Below are positions 10,701-19,954 of a stretch of 64,000 bases of DNA, piece after piece (positions within the stretch are counted from its first letter, which is position 1; every line of letters begins with the position of its first letter). This DNA is from Plenodomus lindquistii (Eukaryota; Ascomycota; Dothideomycetes; Pleosporales; Leptosphaeriaceae): NCBI GenBank assembly GCA_025504975.1, contig JANUWI010000013.1, forward strand, positions 744,001 to 808,000, given 5' to 3'. The notes beneath the pieces are model-generated. The model worked only from the letters and a program-made list of their open reading frames with translations. It was not told the origin of the DNA and searched no databases. A program made the position numbers and the translations under genes.

Positions 10701-12092
10701 TCTTTACCTGGGTCAGCGAACGAATCTCTTGGGAGGAAGACTTTGTTGGCGAGATGGATCCGCGACACGTCTTGCAAAGTAAGCGCGGATGCTCTGAGGA
10801 GATCGCCATGGTCGTCGCGGAAATGTGTGCTTCTGTTGGGCTTCATGCTGAGGTGGTACGAGGCTATCTCAAGACCCCAGGAGAGCCTCTGGATCTGGAG
10901 AGCGTGGCTAGGCCGAATCACATTTGGAATGCTGTCATTGTCGAAGGCGAATGGCGCATCCTGGACTGTTCCCTTGCTGGCCCAACGCACCCGAAACGTG
11001 TACACTTTTCGACAGCTGGGTCATCGGTCGCCGAGACGTGGTACTTTCTTGCACGGCCCATGGAGATTTGCTACTCGCACGTCCCACTTCTCCCGGAACA
11101 GCAGCATATTTGCCCGGCCCAACCACATGAAGTTCTCATGGCCCTTCCGTGCGCAACTCCAACGTACTTCAAATACGCCCTTCACATGGCCGACTTTGAC
11201 ACAAGTATGCTGAACCTGGACAATCTTGAGATGGCACACGTGTACGTGAACGTCCCTGAGGATGTGGAGTGCTACGCGGAGGTTGAGGCGAGGTCATACT
11301 CGCAGGACCAGGACGGAGACTACTTCGAGAGCGGCGAATTCGTCACAAAACCAGCGCTGGCTCAAGCTGAGTGGTACTCAGGTCAGAAGCGGTATACGGT
11401 CAAAGCCCTTTTACCTGGTGAAGGTGGCCATGGCGTCCTGAAGGTCTATGCTGGGCCCAAGGGACTTATGGTACGTGATCGAGAATTTGCTGTTCCAAAA
11501 CGATCTTACTGACGATCACAAGCATTCCAGCAAGAATAATCCACATGCTCTTGCCATAGGTCTTCCTATGACGCATACTGGCACCAACCCACCGTACTCG
11601 TTCTTGACTCTACATCCGACGCCACACGCCCAGCGACACGATCTTTACGTCGCACAGCCTCAGTGCGCAAATTTGGCTCTGAACAACACCTTCGTCTTCT
11701 GCGTGCGTCAACACCCGTCGGGGCTGACCAAATTCGCTGAGCCCAGCCCGCCCATGACCGGTCGAGCGTCGCCAAATCCATTCGCGCGCCCTACGTCTGC
11801 TATGAGTATGCAAAGCATATCAGCAACCGGATCGAATTATACCAATCCATCGAATAGCTCATCAGGATCAGCTCCAGCCAGTTCAAAACCCGCAAAGCTG
11901 GCGGTACAGAGTCCGTCTGGCAAGATTATTCGTCTGACGAGAAAGAGCGAACACATGACCAGCAACAATGAAGCAGACGGTACTGCATGGGAGACGGTCA
12001 TCAAGATTGGAGAGCGAGGTACTTGGCGCGGCCTGGTTCTGGCTGATCGAAGCGCAAGGTGGTGTGTTTTCGCTCAGTGGGAGTGCGCCTAA
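7791..12092 (+). CDS. CYK3: Cytokinesis protein Cyk3 (SH3 plus transglutaminase-like)
   Basis: Septation protein that couples actomyosin ring closure with septum synthesis at the bud neck or septal site. Three exons, 7791-7862, 7919-11470 and 11523-12092, give 1397 residues. The SH3 domain (residues about 10-65) spans the first intron: KAVYSWGGE joins TKRDLGFIEGDLIEVLNAGD, then GSWWMGRL and GLFPSNFVE. A long disordered region follows with roughly twenty RAVSPAPP-type repeats (nt 8335-9240), poly-Q and poly-P. The transglutaminase-like core lies near residues 900-1050 with RGCSEEIAM, HAEVVRGYLKTPG, NHIWNAV and EWRILDCSLAG. The C-terminus has SPNPFARPTSAMSM and GTWRGLVLADRSARWCVFA, as in fungal Cyk3. 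The start MAIGQALPMRF is chosen because it is the in-frame ATG directly before the SH3 domain. Intact. Confidence 0.9.
8335..9240 (+). repeat. SPAPP tandem repeats coding for the Cyk3 linker
   Basis: Imperfect coding repeats of the core octapeptide R-A-V-S-P-A-P-P with spacers of 2-15 residues; neighbouring copies such as 8690-8890 are nearly identical (H/R-N-S-Y-R-A-V-S-P-A-P-P). The region also has CAG/CAA and CCG runs. Each core has a minimal Ser-Pro site and a PxxP-like core. Confidence 0.85.
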
Positions 12093-12517
12093 GTTTCCTC
12101 TACGTTTGCATGTAAAACCTGTCACGATCATGTGTATCAGAGTGGATGTCGTCTTTTCTTGTTGTTCCAGCGTGCAAATGGTTTCAAGGTGTAATGCTCA
12201 TTGTCGATTGCGAGAGGGGGCTGCATTCAAAACTGCATCAGCGTGGCGTTGCGTGTATGATATGGGGCGAAATAGTGTGATTGAGAACATTTGGTACCAT
12301 CAGACACTGACTCTTTGACTCGTTTGTGATGTTCCTGGGATGCGGCGATGATCAGTCTAGAGTGATGTGAGATGTCAGCCCTGCGCATCTCTCCTGCGCG
12401 TACCTGCCAAGCCACGATAAGATAAGCGTCCCGCCCCGCCCCGCCATCGACTCACCACGGCAGCCCCACCACAACTTTTCGTCATGACATTGCTCAATCC
12501 TAACCACGACTCCAACC
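12093..12517. other. Intergenic between CYK3 and GUS1
   Basis: 3' end of CYK3 and promoter of GUS1. A CGCCCCGCCCCGCC run at about 12430-12445 precedes the GUS1 start by about 75 bp. No gene is seen. Confidence 0.6.
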
Positions 12518-14513
12518 ATGGACGCCCAAATCGCAGAGTGGAAGACCCGCGCCGAGGCCCTCAAGCCTCTCAACCTCAAGGCCATCGAGCCTGCCCTCCT
12601 CGAACTCGACGCCCACCTCACCCTCCGCACCCACATTGTCGGCTACACCCTCACCGATGCCGACACCGTCGTCTGGCAGACACTGCGCGACAACCGCGTC
12701 GCACACGCCTATGTCAAGCAGGATCTTATGAAGAGCTTGGGACGGTGGTTCAGGTACATTGAAGAGGTCTACCCGCAGAGCGTTGTTGTGGTGGGCAAGG
12801 GCAAGGAGGAGGCCAAGAAGGTGGCTGGCAAGGATGGAGCCAAGAAGGAGGGAAAGAATGACGATGCAAACTACGATATTGGGCTGCAGGATGTTGGCGA
12901 TGGGACGGGCATTGTTACGAGGTTCCCGCCTGAGCCTTCGTGAGTAATCCTACATGAGGAGGTCATTGGCGAAGGGGTGGACATGCTGACTGTAGTGCAG
13001 AGGTTACCTTCACATTGGACATGCCAAGGCTGCGTTGTTGAACGACTATTTTGCACACGAAAAGTACAAGGGCAAGCTGTTGTTGCGATTCGACGACACC
13101 AATCCCACCAAGGAGAAGCAGGAGTTTCAAGATGCCATTGTTGAGGACTGTGCACTTCTGGGCATTAAGCCGGACCAGGTGTCATATACCAGTGACTGGT
13201 TCGATGAGCTGTACGAGCGCTGTGTTCAGATGATCAAAGAGGGCCTCGCCTACGCAGATGACACCCTCCAGGAGAAGATGCGCGCCGAGCGCATGGACGG
13301 TATCGCCAGCGCGCGCCGTGATGCGAGCGTCGAGGACAACTTGGCGCATTTTGAAGAGATGAAGAAGGGCAACGAGGAGGGTCTGAGATGGTGCATCCGC
13401 GCAAAGATGTCTGTTGATAACCCCAACAAGGCCATGCGCGATCCTGTCATTTACCGCTGCAACCCTCAGGCTCACCACCGTACCGGAGAGAAGTGGAAGA
13501 TCTATCCCACCTACGACTTCTGCTGCCCGATTGTTGATGCTGTTGAGGGTGTAACGCACGCTCTGCGTACCACCGAGTACAACGACCGCGATGCTCAATA
13601 CCAGTGGTTCATCGAGAACCTCAAGTTGCGCAAGGTGCACAACTGGGGTTTCGCTCGTCTGAACTTCGTCAAGACCGTCTTGTCCAAGCGTAAGCTTACC
13701 AAGATTGTGGATGCAGGTATCGTTACCGGTTGGGACGATGCTCGCATGCCTACTGTTCGCGGTGTCCGCCGTCGCGGTGCTGTCATCCCTGCCCTCCGTG
13801 AATTCATCCTAAAGCAGGGTCCATCAAAGAACATCGTCAACCAGGACTGGTACGCTTTCTGGGCCACCAACAAGAAGCACATTGAGCCCACCGCCGCTCG
13901 CTACACCGCAATTGATGATGATGGTCGCGTTCCCGTCACTATCATTGGCGCGCGCGAAGGCATCATCACCGAGGACAAGCCCAAGCACGCGAAGTATGAT
14001 CTCGGCAACAAGAAGATCGTGTTCAGCTCCTCGGTGATCATGGAGCAAGCCGACGCACAGTCTTTTGAGCAAGACGAAGAAATCACCCTCATGAACTGGG
14101 GCAACGCGATCGTCCGCAAGATCAGCCACTCCATCAACCCACTTGAGATGGCTAAGCACGGTCTCAAGACTGTCAGCGGTCTTGAACTCGAACTCCACCT
14201 GCAAGGCGATGTTAAGACTACCAAGAAGAAGGTCACATGGCTCAGCAATGACCAAAACCTCATTCCGATTGAGCTGGTCGACTATGACTACTTGATTACA
14301 AAGGATAAGCTTGAGCCTGAAGACACCCTCGAGGATTTCTTGAACAAGAAGACCGAGACGAGGACAAAGGCTTTGGCAGACTGCAATGTTGCGGAATTGA
14401 AGGAGGATGATATCATCCAGTTCGACCGCAAAGGCTTCTTCAGGATCGATAGGGCGTTCAAGCACGGTGAGGCTGTTGTTGCATTCCAGGTGCCTACGGG
14501 AAAGAGCAAGTAG
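12518..14513 (+). CDS. GUS1: Cytosolic glutamyl-tRNA synthetase
   Basis: Charges tRNA-Glu with glutamate in the cytosol. Two exons, 12518-12939 and 13001-14513, give 644 residues. Residues 1-90 resemble the GST-C-like N-terminal domain that in yeast docks on Arc1; a Lys-rich linker (residues about 95-120) follows. The class I catalytic core begins at RFPPEPSGYLHIGHAKA, whose HIGH-type motif is split by the intron, and the second signature is VLSKRKL near residue 369 (KMSKS equivalent). The C-terminal beta-barrel anticodon-binding part is complete. The architecture is that of the eukaryotic/archaeal-type GluRS, not the bacterial or mitochondrial type. It is slightly shorter than the yeast enzyme, mostly in the N-terminal domain. 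Confidence 0.94.
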
Positions 14514-14663
14514 ACTTGCAGCACGTCGAAGTTAAAAGATCTGCATTTAGACATGAATACATGAAACAGATCTTCAGTTGCAACATCGGACCAAAACACT
14601 ACAAATACAATTACCCAGAAGTGAAGCAAAGCAAACCCAACAATCCCACAACCATCACACGCT

Positions 14664-15383
14664 CTAATACTTGCACTTGGTATAAACATACAAATCACTA
14701 CTCTTCTTCACCCCCAACGCCTTTTCAAACTCCCCCTTCAACCCCTCTACATACTGCGTCACCGTCCCCGTAGACCCATCACAAACCCACTCCCCCCTCC
14801 CCTTCACACTCTCCATACTAATCGCCATATGCTCCCCCCCTCCACCGGGCACATCAATCCTCACGCTAGCCATACTATTACAAAACGTGAACCCCTTCTT
14901 CACGCCGCCCTCAAACTCGACAAAACTCTCACAATTACGCGCATCATACGTGCCCCTCTCCACCGCACCTGCTAGACTCCCCACCATGAGTTTATACAGC
15001 GCTTCGTTGCCGTTCCAGGAAGCCGAGTCGATGGTAAGCAAGATGTCGACGGTAAAAGGCGCCACGCCGGGTGCGCTGTGCACGCGCGTTTTTATCTTTC
15101 CGTGCACGGCGTGGAAGCGCGATTTGCATTGCGAGTTGTAAGATGCGAAGGGGCAGGAGGAACGGATTGCGCGGTAGATGTTGTTGTAGATGTGGGCGTA
15201 GGGGGTTCCGCCGTAGTTTAGGCGCGTGGAGGACATTGTGAGGGTTATGGCGCCGTAGGGGGCGCGGGGGGTGAGAGTGGTGTTTTGGGGTGGGTTGGAG
15301 GGGTCGAGGGTTGAGATTGGGGGTGGGGAGGGGTGGGCGAAAGTGGTTAGGAAGAAGAGGGTGGGTAGGAGGGGGAGTTTCAT
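14664..15383 (-). CDS. Secreted six-cysteine protein, paralogue of the gene at 16231
   Basis: Single exon, 239 residues, no named family. The signal peptide is MKLPLLPTLFFLTTFAHP. The mature part has six cysteines (SSCPFA, SQCKSR, RNCESF, TFCNSM, WVCDGS, TKCKY), a hydrophobic beta-like pattern and a central MVGSLAGAVERG. The same cysteine order, the PR..... start of the mature domain and the D-LYV terminal motif recur in the divergent gene at 16231-17069, so the two are tandem-inverted paralogues. The gene has an unusual strand-biased composition, with many pyrimidine-rich runs on the plus strand. It might be an apoplastic effector or wall protein; nothing in the sequence decides this. Confidence 0.78.
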   Translation of the reverse strand: MKLPLLPTLFFLTTFAHPSPPPISTLDPSNPPQNTTLTPRAPYGAITLTMSSTRLNYGGTPYAHIYNNIYRAIRSSCPFASYNSQCKSRFHAVHGKIKTRVHSAPGVAPFTVDILLTIDSASWNGNEALYKLMVGSLAGAVERGTYDARNCESFVEFEGGVKKGFTFCNSMASVRIDVPGGGGEHMAISMESVKGRGEWVCDGSTGTVTQYVEGLKGEFEKALGVKKSSDLYVYTKCKY

Positions 15384-16230
15384 GGTGGTGATGGTGGTGG
15401 TGGTGTGCTTGGAGTTGATGATGTGATGGTGATAGTTTTTTTAATGAGAGTTATGGGTTGTTTACAAAAGAGCCCAGAGGGTGAGCAGAAGGTAAACGGG
15501 ATCTCTGCATTCATGTATATCCCCTCGACAACAATAGTAAGCCTTTTCGCCTCTTGAACAACGGGTACATTGCAAGGTACCCTGCTATAATTAGGAGTAA
15601 GACACTAGAGTTTAAGTCTTAAATTGGCTTCTCAGGTGTACCTGGTTTGCACTGTAGTATTCCTGGCCAATCAGAGCGGACGTGATACCTTGAGGCTCAA
15701 CGCTAAGTCTTTGTCCACCACGTATAATATGAGCGAGGAATGGTCTTTGTCACATTGTAGTAACTTTACATGAGTTGTTTCGAATTGCTGATGTGTCGGC
15801 GATTTGGCTTAGTATTGTTCTGCGGTGGAACTGTTTTAAAGTGTGTGTGCATCGAAGTCCCCGACTTCACAGGGCACGAAATGGACTCGAACTTACCACC
15901 AAACTTGAACATGCTTTTGCCTTGACTGGTGGTATTCTAACTAATCCAAATAAAATCTGTATATCTCTTATGACACACACCACACTGCTTATGTGATTAC
16001 ATGAGTTTATTCAATAATGCAGTCAACTTGCTCGTGTTTGCGAAATTCACATTCACCAATTCACCGTAGTCATATCGTAATCACCGCGATCTAAACTCCA
16101 AATTGTAGAAGTTCCCATCACGCTCTCACTTTTCTCAACAGCAGACCACGCAGGAAAATCTATAGACCTGTATACCTGCCTGATACCAACCTACAAATCA
16201 CCACAAGCGAAACCCTACACCCTCCTCACA
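15384..16230. other. Shared upstream region of the divergent secreted pair
   Basis: 847 bp between the two start codons. No credible gene is present. It is AT-rich in places (15530-15620, 15940-16060). Any co-regulation of the pair would be encoded here; I recognise no specific operator. Confidence 0.5.
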
Positions 16231-17069
16231 ATGACCCTCACCATCCTCCTCAAGATTCTCTGCATCTTCATCGCCTTCACAACAGCCCTGCCTCAGCTCA
16301 AACCCACCACCACCACCACCACTACTACTAACAGCAAGTCCACCCCACCCCACCGCAAACCCCAACACTAACCTTCCACATCAGACACTGCCATCCACCC
16401 CCGCAGCGGCCCCATCCTCCTCGAACTCAGCTCCCACCGTATAAACCTCGGCACCTCTTCATCCACAGACATCACATCCGCCGTCGACATCGCGCTCCAC
16501 ACCATCTGCCCCTTTGGCGGCGACAACGGATGTCTCCAACGCACTGCATCCTTTGACGTTAGAGTAGAAGGGCGCCGCAACATTCACCACGGGCGGAAAC
16601 AAAAAGTACAAGTGGAAGTCGAACACGCGTTTTGGGGTAGTAGTCGGGAGATGTACGATACGTTGATTCGGGGGGTAGGTGGGGGATTAGAGAGAAGCGC
16701 GATTGGGAATGGAAACGTGAATTGCGTACGTTTTGTTTTGTATTATCCCTTTTTTTTCCCCCTGACTTTCAGCTTTGATGTCTTGCTGTGCATATGAATG
16801 AATGAATGCTGATATTGGTGGAATAATGACAGCGTATTTGGAACGGCGACGACGGCAACCATCAACAATGTAATGGTGCGGGATACGTCGGCTTCATTAT
16901 CCCTGGCGGGTACGAGATGAAGGTTCGGTTCAAAGGTGGGAGTCAGGTTGGAAAATACGATTGCTGGAAGATTGTTGGGGCGGCGTCGACGTATATGGAT
17001 TCTATGCAGAAGGAGGTTGAAGAGGAGCTGGGAGATGGGGACTTGTACGTTGATGTTCAGTGCAAGTGA
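16231..17069 (+). CDS. Secreted six-cysteine protein, paralogue of the gene at 14664
   Basis: Three exons, 16231-16333, 16385-16725 and 16833-17069, give 226 residues. The signal peptide is MTLTILLKILCIFIAFTTA; poly-Thr follows. The first intron is best read as GC-AG (A|GCAAGT, branch CACTAAC, acceptor ATCAG): this alone gives the phase for TAIHPRSGPILLELSSHRIN, which aligns with TPRAPYGAITLTMSSTRLN of the divergent paralogue. Cysteines match one to one: TICPF, NGCLQR, VNCRI, QQCNG, YDCWK and VQCK. The last exon ends GDGDLYVDVQCK, like SSDLYVYTKCKY of the partner. An alternative with a weak GT donor (GTCCAC) and acceptor CCGCAG is possible but drops the conserved PR. Function unknown. Confidence 0.7.
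16334..16384 (+). other. Probable GC-AG intron
   Basis: 51 nt, donor GCAAGT, branch CACTAAC, acceptor ATCAG. The only GT donor nearby is GTCCAC, a poor match that needs a different acceptor. Confidence 0.55.
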
Positions 17070-17072
17070 GGC

Positions 17073-17094
17073 GAGAGAGAGAGAGAGAGAGAGA
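17073..17094 (+). repeat. (GA)n microsatellite
   Basis: Eleven GA units directly after the stop codon of the secreted gene. Confidence 0.95.
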
Positions 17095-17390
17095 CTGTGG
17101 TAGATGAGCGTGGGGATGGGAATTAAGGCATGCTGATACGGCCAAACGATTTGGTGGAATGGGCGGCATTTCATGGGTGTGTAGAGATGATAACTGGTGA
17201 GCCACAGCTTTTCGACGCAGCTGCAGTCGTACGGTTCGGCCTAGGGTTCATACAGTCAAGTGGCCATCTCAAGCAGCATATCTCTTCAAACCCCATCAAC
17301 CCATCCACCTTCCCCCCCCTCCAGCCCTCCCTCCCAACCTCACTCTTCCATTCCACACAATCCAACAATTCCCCAACCCACCCAATTTGC

Positions 17391-17409
17391 AAAAAAAAAA
17401 AAAAAAAAA
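17391..17409 (+). repeat. Poly-A run
   Basis: Nineteen consecutive A. No retroelement body lies upstream, so it is not evidence of a LINE or SINE. Confidence 0.95.
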
Positions 17410-17639
17410 CTATATGCATAATAGACTTACCTCCGCCTCCGCCACACAACAAAACAAAACCAAAACCATACAACAGTCCAAAGCCAGAAAAACACAAATG
17501 TTTGGAATAACTACACACTACGAGGCATGGGCGGGCATGGTGTGACATTTTTACTTCACTTCACTTCAAAGTGAAAGGGCGGAGAATAGACACACACACG
17601 TTTATAATTGTTCGCAGGTTGTTTGTTAGGCTTGGGGTG

Positions 17640-17641
<2 letters not shown>

Positions 17642-17674
<33 letters not shown>
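17642..17674 (+). repeat. (GT)n microsatellite
   Basis: About 16 GT units, uninterrupted. Confidence 0.95.
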
Positions 17675-17675
<1 letters not shown>

Positions 17676-18072
17676 ATGATATGCAGAATTAGAAGTTGAG
17701 GAGGAGCGTAAGGATGCGGATTTGTTTGTTGACGTGCAGTGTGTGATGAAGTGATTGGGGTGGGGCTGGAACGAACATTAGGGAGGCAAGAGGGGGAATG
17801 AAGGGTCGGATGAAGCTGCAACATTCCAAAGACATGTTACTGAGATGGAAAAGGATTTCTGAAGTTGAAGAAGGAAGAAAGTGGTCTGGGGTATCGTTTA
17901 CTTGTATTTTGGCGGGCATAGACGCTGAGGTCAGCCCTGGCGCATTGAAGAACATACTGCCATGTCATAAACGTCTCGACATGTCGTCATAATCATGTGA
18001 CTTTCCAGCTCGACCGGGAACAATCCTCAGCCAAGATCTAGTACTCATCATCCGAGACCACACATCAAGCGC

Positions 18073-18971
18073 CTACTGAGTGTTGGCGCCAGCGCCCTCC
18101 TTCCTGCCCTGCGTTCCCTCCTTGGTAATCTCATCCGGCTTGCCCTCACTCAACTTCTTGTTCCTCTCATCCTCCCTCTTGCGCTCCAACTCCTGGACCT
18201 GCTCCGGCGGGCTATCCTCAATGAGATCCGAGTCGCCGCTAAGTCCACTCCACTTGGGCAGACCATCGGGGATATCCATGACACGCTGGCCGTAGAACAT
18301 GTGGCAGCGGGGCTTGAAGTACGCCTTGTCCTCGTCGGTCTTCAAGTGGACGAGCGAGGGGAAGAGAAGGATCATGTTGCGGCCCTCATCCATGATGGGC
18401 GAGTGGCAGAAGGAGCAGCGGACTTTGCAGGGGAGCTTGTGCTCGATAGACTTTTCGGATGGGTCATACCATTCGAGATCGTGGTGACCGTTTACGAAGT
18501 TGATGTCATCTTTGTGGAAGATGGCGGCCCACTGGAAGGGTGCAGCTAGTCGTTGTGTAAGCACGTGCCCTGTAACAACGGCAATTGTCAAAGGACATTT
18601 GACTTACCATGCTGCGTCTGGCAGGTAGTGCAGTGGCACAACTTGCTGTCCAGAGGCTCTCTCCTGCTCAACTGGTACTTGACTTTACCGCAGTGGCAAT
18701 TGGCTTCGTACTTGACGTCGAATTTCTGTGCGTCATCATGGACGCGGTATGGTGCACGTTGCTTCCATTCAGACAGTCCCTCCGTCTCCTCGCCACGGGA
18801 CTGGTCTTTATGCTGATCCTTGACCATTTTGAACGCGGTATTGCTGAAATTCTGAGCCTGATATTTGGGGAAATGCGCAGCAATGAGACGCGCACGAGGC
18901 AGTGCTGTCGAAGAAGTGAGAAGTGGTAACCGACGAAGTGCGATTGAAGATACGGACATGGAAGGAATCAA
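18073..18971 (-). CDS. GFA/CENP-V-domain protein, probably mitochondrial
   Basis: Two exons, 18971-18608 and 18545-18073, give 278 residues. The domain carries the zinc-site cysteines expected for the glutathione-dependent formaldehyde-activating (GFA)/CENP-V fold: ANCHCGKVKYQL, CHCTTCQTQH and, after the intron, CKVRCSFCHSPIMDEGRNM. Residues 1-50 are rich in Arg, Ser and Ala without acidic residues (SSIALRRLPLLTSSTALPRA), which suggests a mitochondrial targeting sequence; a second in-frame start at MVKDQHKDQ could give a cytosolic form. The C-terminal 50 residues are charged (ELERKREDERNKK), not part of the domain. Many GFA-fold proteins have no proven substrate, so formaldehyde chemistry is not implied. 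Confidence 0.82.
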
Positions 18972-19954
18972 CTCGAGTCAATTCGAAAAGTGTAATTGGG
19001 TTGGTTGAGTTATGGAAGAGGTTTGTGGGATGTTGGATGTTGGAGGGTATCGTCTTTGTGCTGCAGCCATTTGTTTTGCCGTCATCATGGTTTAAACGGG
19101 ACAGGTGCAGCCAGTGTCACTGTTTACGCGAATATGACGTCGAGATAATGCTAGCGTGCATCTTGCGAGGAGCGAGGGCACGTGCCCTTTCGATCGATCG
19201 TACGGGACGGCAATGGACCCTGCATAAGGCATTGCGGAGGCAACTCCTTGTCACGAACATGCTCTTTGTTTTAGTTGTTTATGAAAAGCTGTAGTTGACG
19301 AACGTGAATGCGCATATTGAGCTCAAAGTCGTTCATGTGACGAGCAAAACACGGTTTCTTCGAATGCTTCCATGTTCTTCACTACCATACCACCTACACG
19401 TCTGAGCCGCTTCCCACACTGTAGGTATCATCGTTCAGCCAGGAATAGGATGTTTAGTGACGACTTTGCTAGATACGCGGTATGAAGCTTTGCCTCTTGA
19501 ATTCATATATGTAGCCGGCACCAACCGTATTCTTCAAAAGCGGTATCTCAATTGCAACAAGTCGGGCCACTTGGTGAAAACAAACTTCAGGGCCAAAACA
19601 CCTCACTTTGTCTTCTCTAGACTTGAGACTTTACAAAAAAAAATGAAGGAGTTGTGTATAAGGATGATTTCCTCGTACATTTAAGATTGTTTACCAAAGG
19701 CCAAGGCTAAAACCTTTGTACAACTATGTCAACGACAACGCAACGCTGAGCCTTGCAGTCGGCATATAAAATGAGTTTAAAAGGATAAAGAAAAATGACA
19801 ACAACAACAACGGGATCCTCATGAAGAATCCCATACGCCTGGCAATGCAATGCTTCACTTTTTACCCCCCCCCTCCTTTCCTCTCGAAATAAAACGCGCC
19901 AGGTGGCAAAGCTCATGGCGATAACAATGTGTGTGGGATCAAGTCATGTCGCCC
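18972..19954. other. Intergenic
   Basis: Upstream of the GFA-domain gene and downstream of the inositol phosphatase gene. No supported gene. A short frame at 19457-19684 carries NCNKSGHLVK, faintly like a CCHC zinc knuckle, but two of the metal ligands are missing. Confidence 0.5.

Larger units (their letters stand above)
17070..18072. other. Intergenic with simple repeats
   Basis: 3' flank of the secreted gene and convergent 3' flank of the GFA-domain gene. It holds a GA run, a poly-A run and a GT run, annotated separately; the open frames here are low-complexity. Confidence 0.6.

Noticed and set aside
15840..15960. tRNA-like signal on the minus strand (GTTCGAGTCC resembling a B box, with a CCACC/GGTGG pair upstream)
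   Set aside because: The T-stem does not pair and no acceptor stem can be formed around it, so no tRNA or SINE is supported.
19457..19684. Short frame with NCNKSGHLVK resembling a retroviral-type zinc knuckle
   Set aside because: The first and last cysteine ligands are missing and no other retroelement sequence is nearby.
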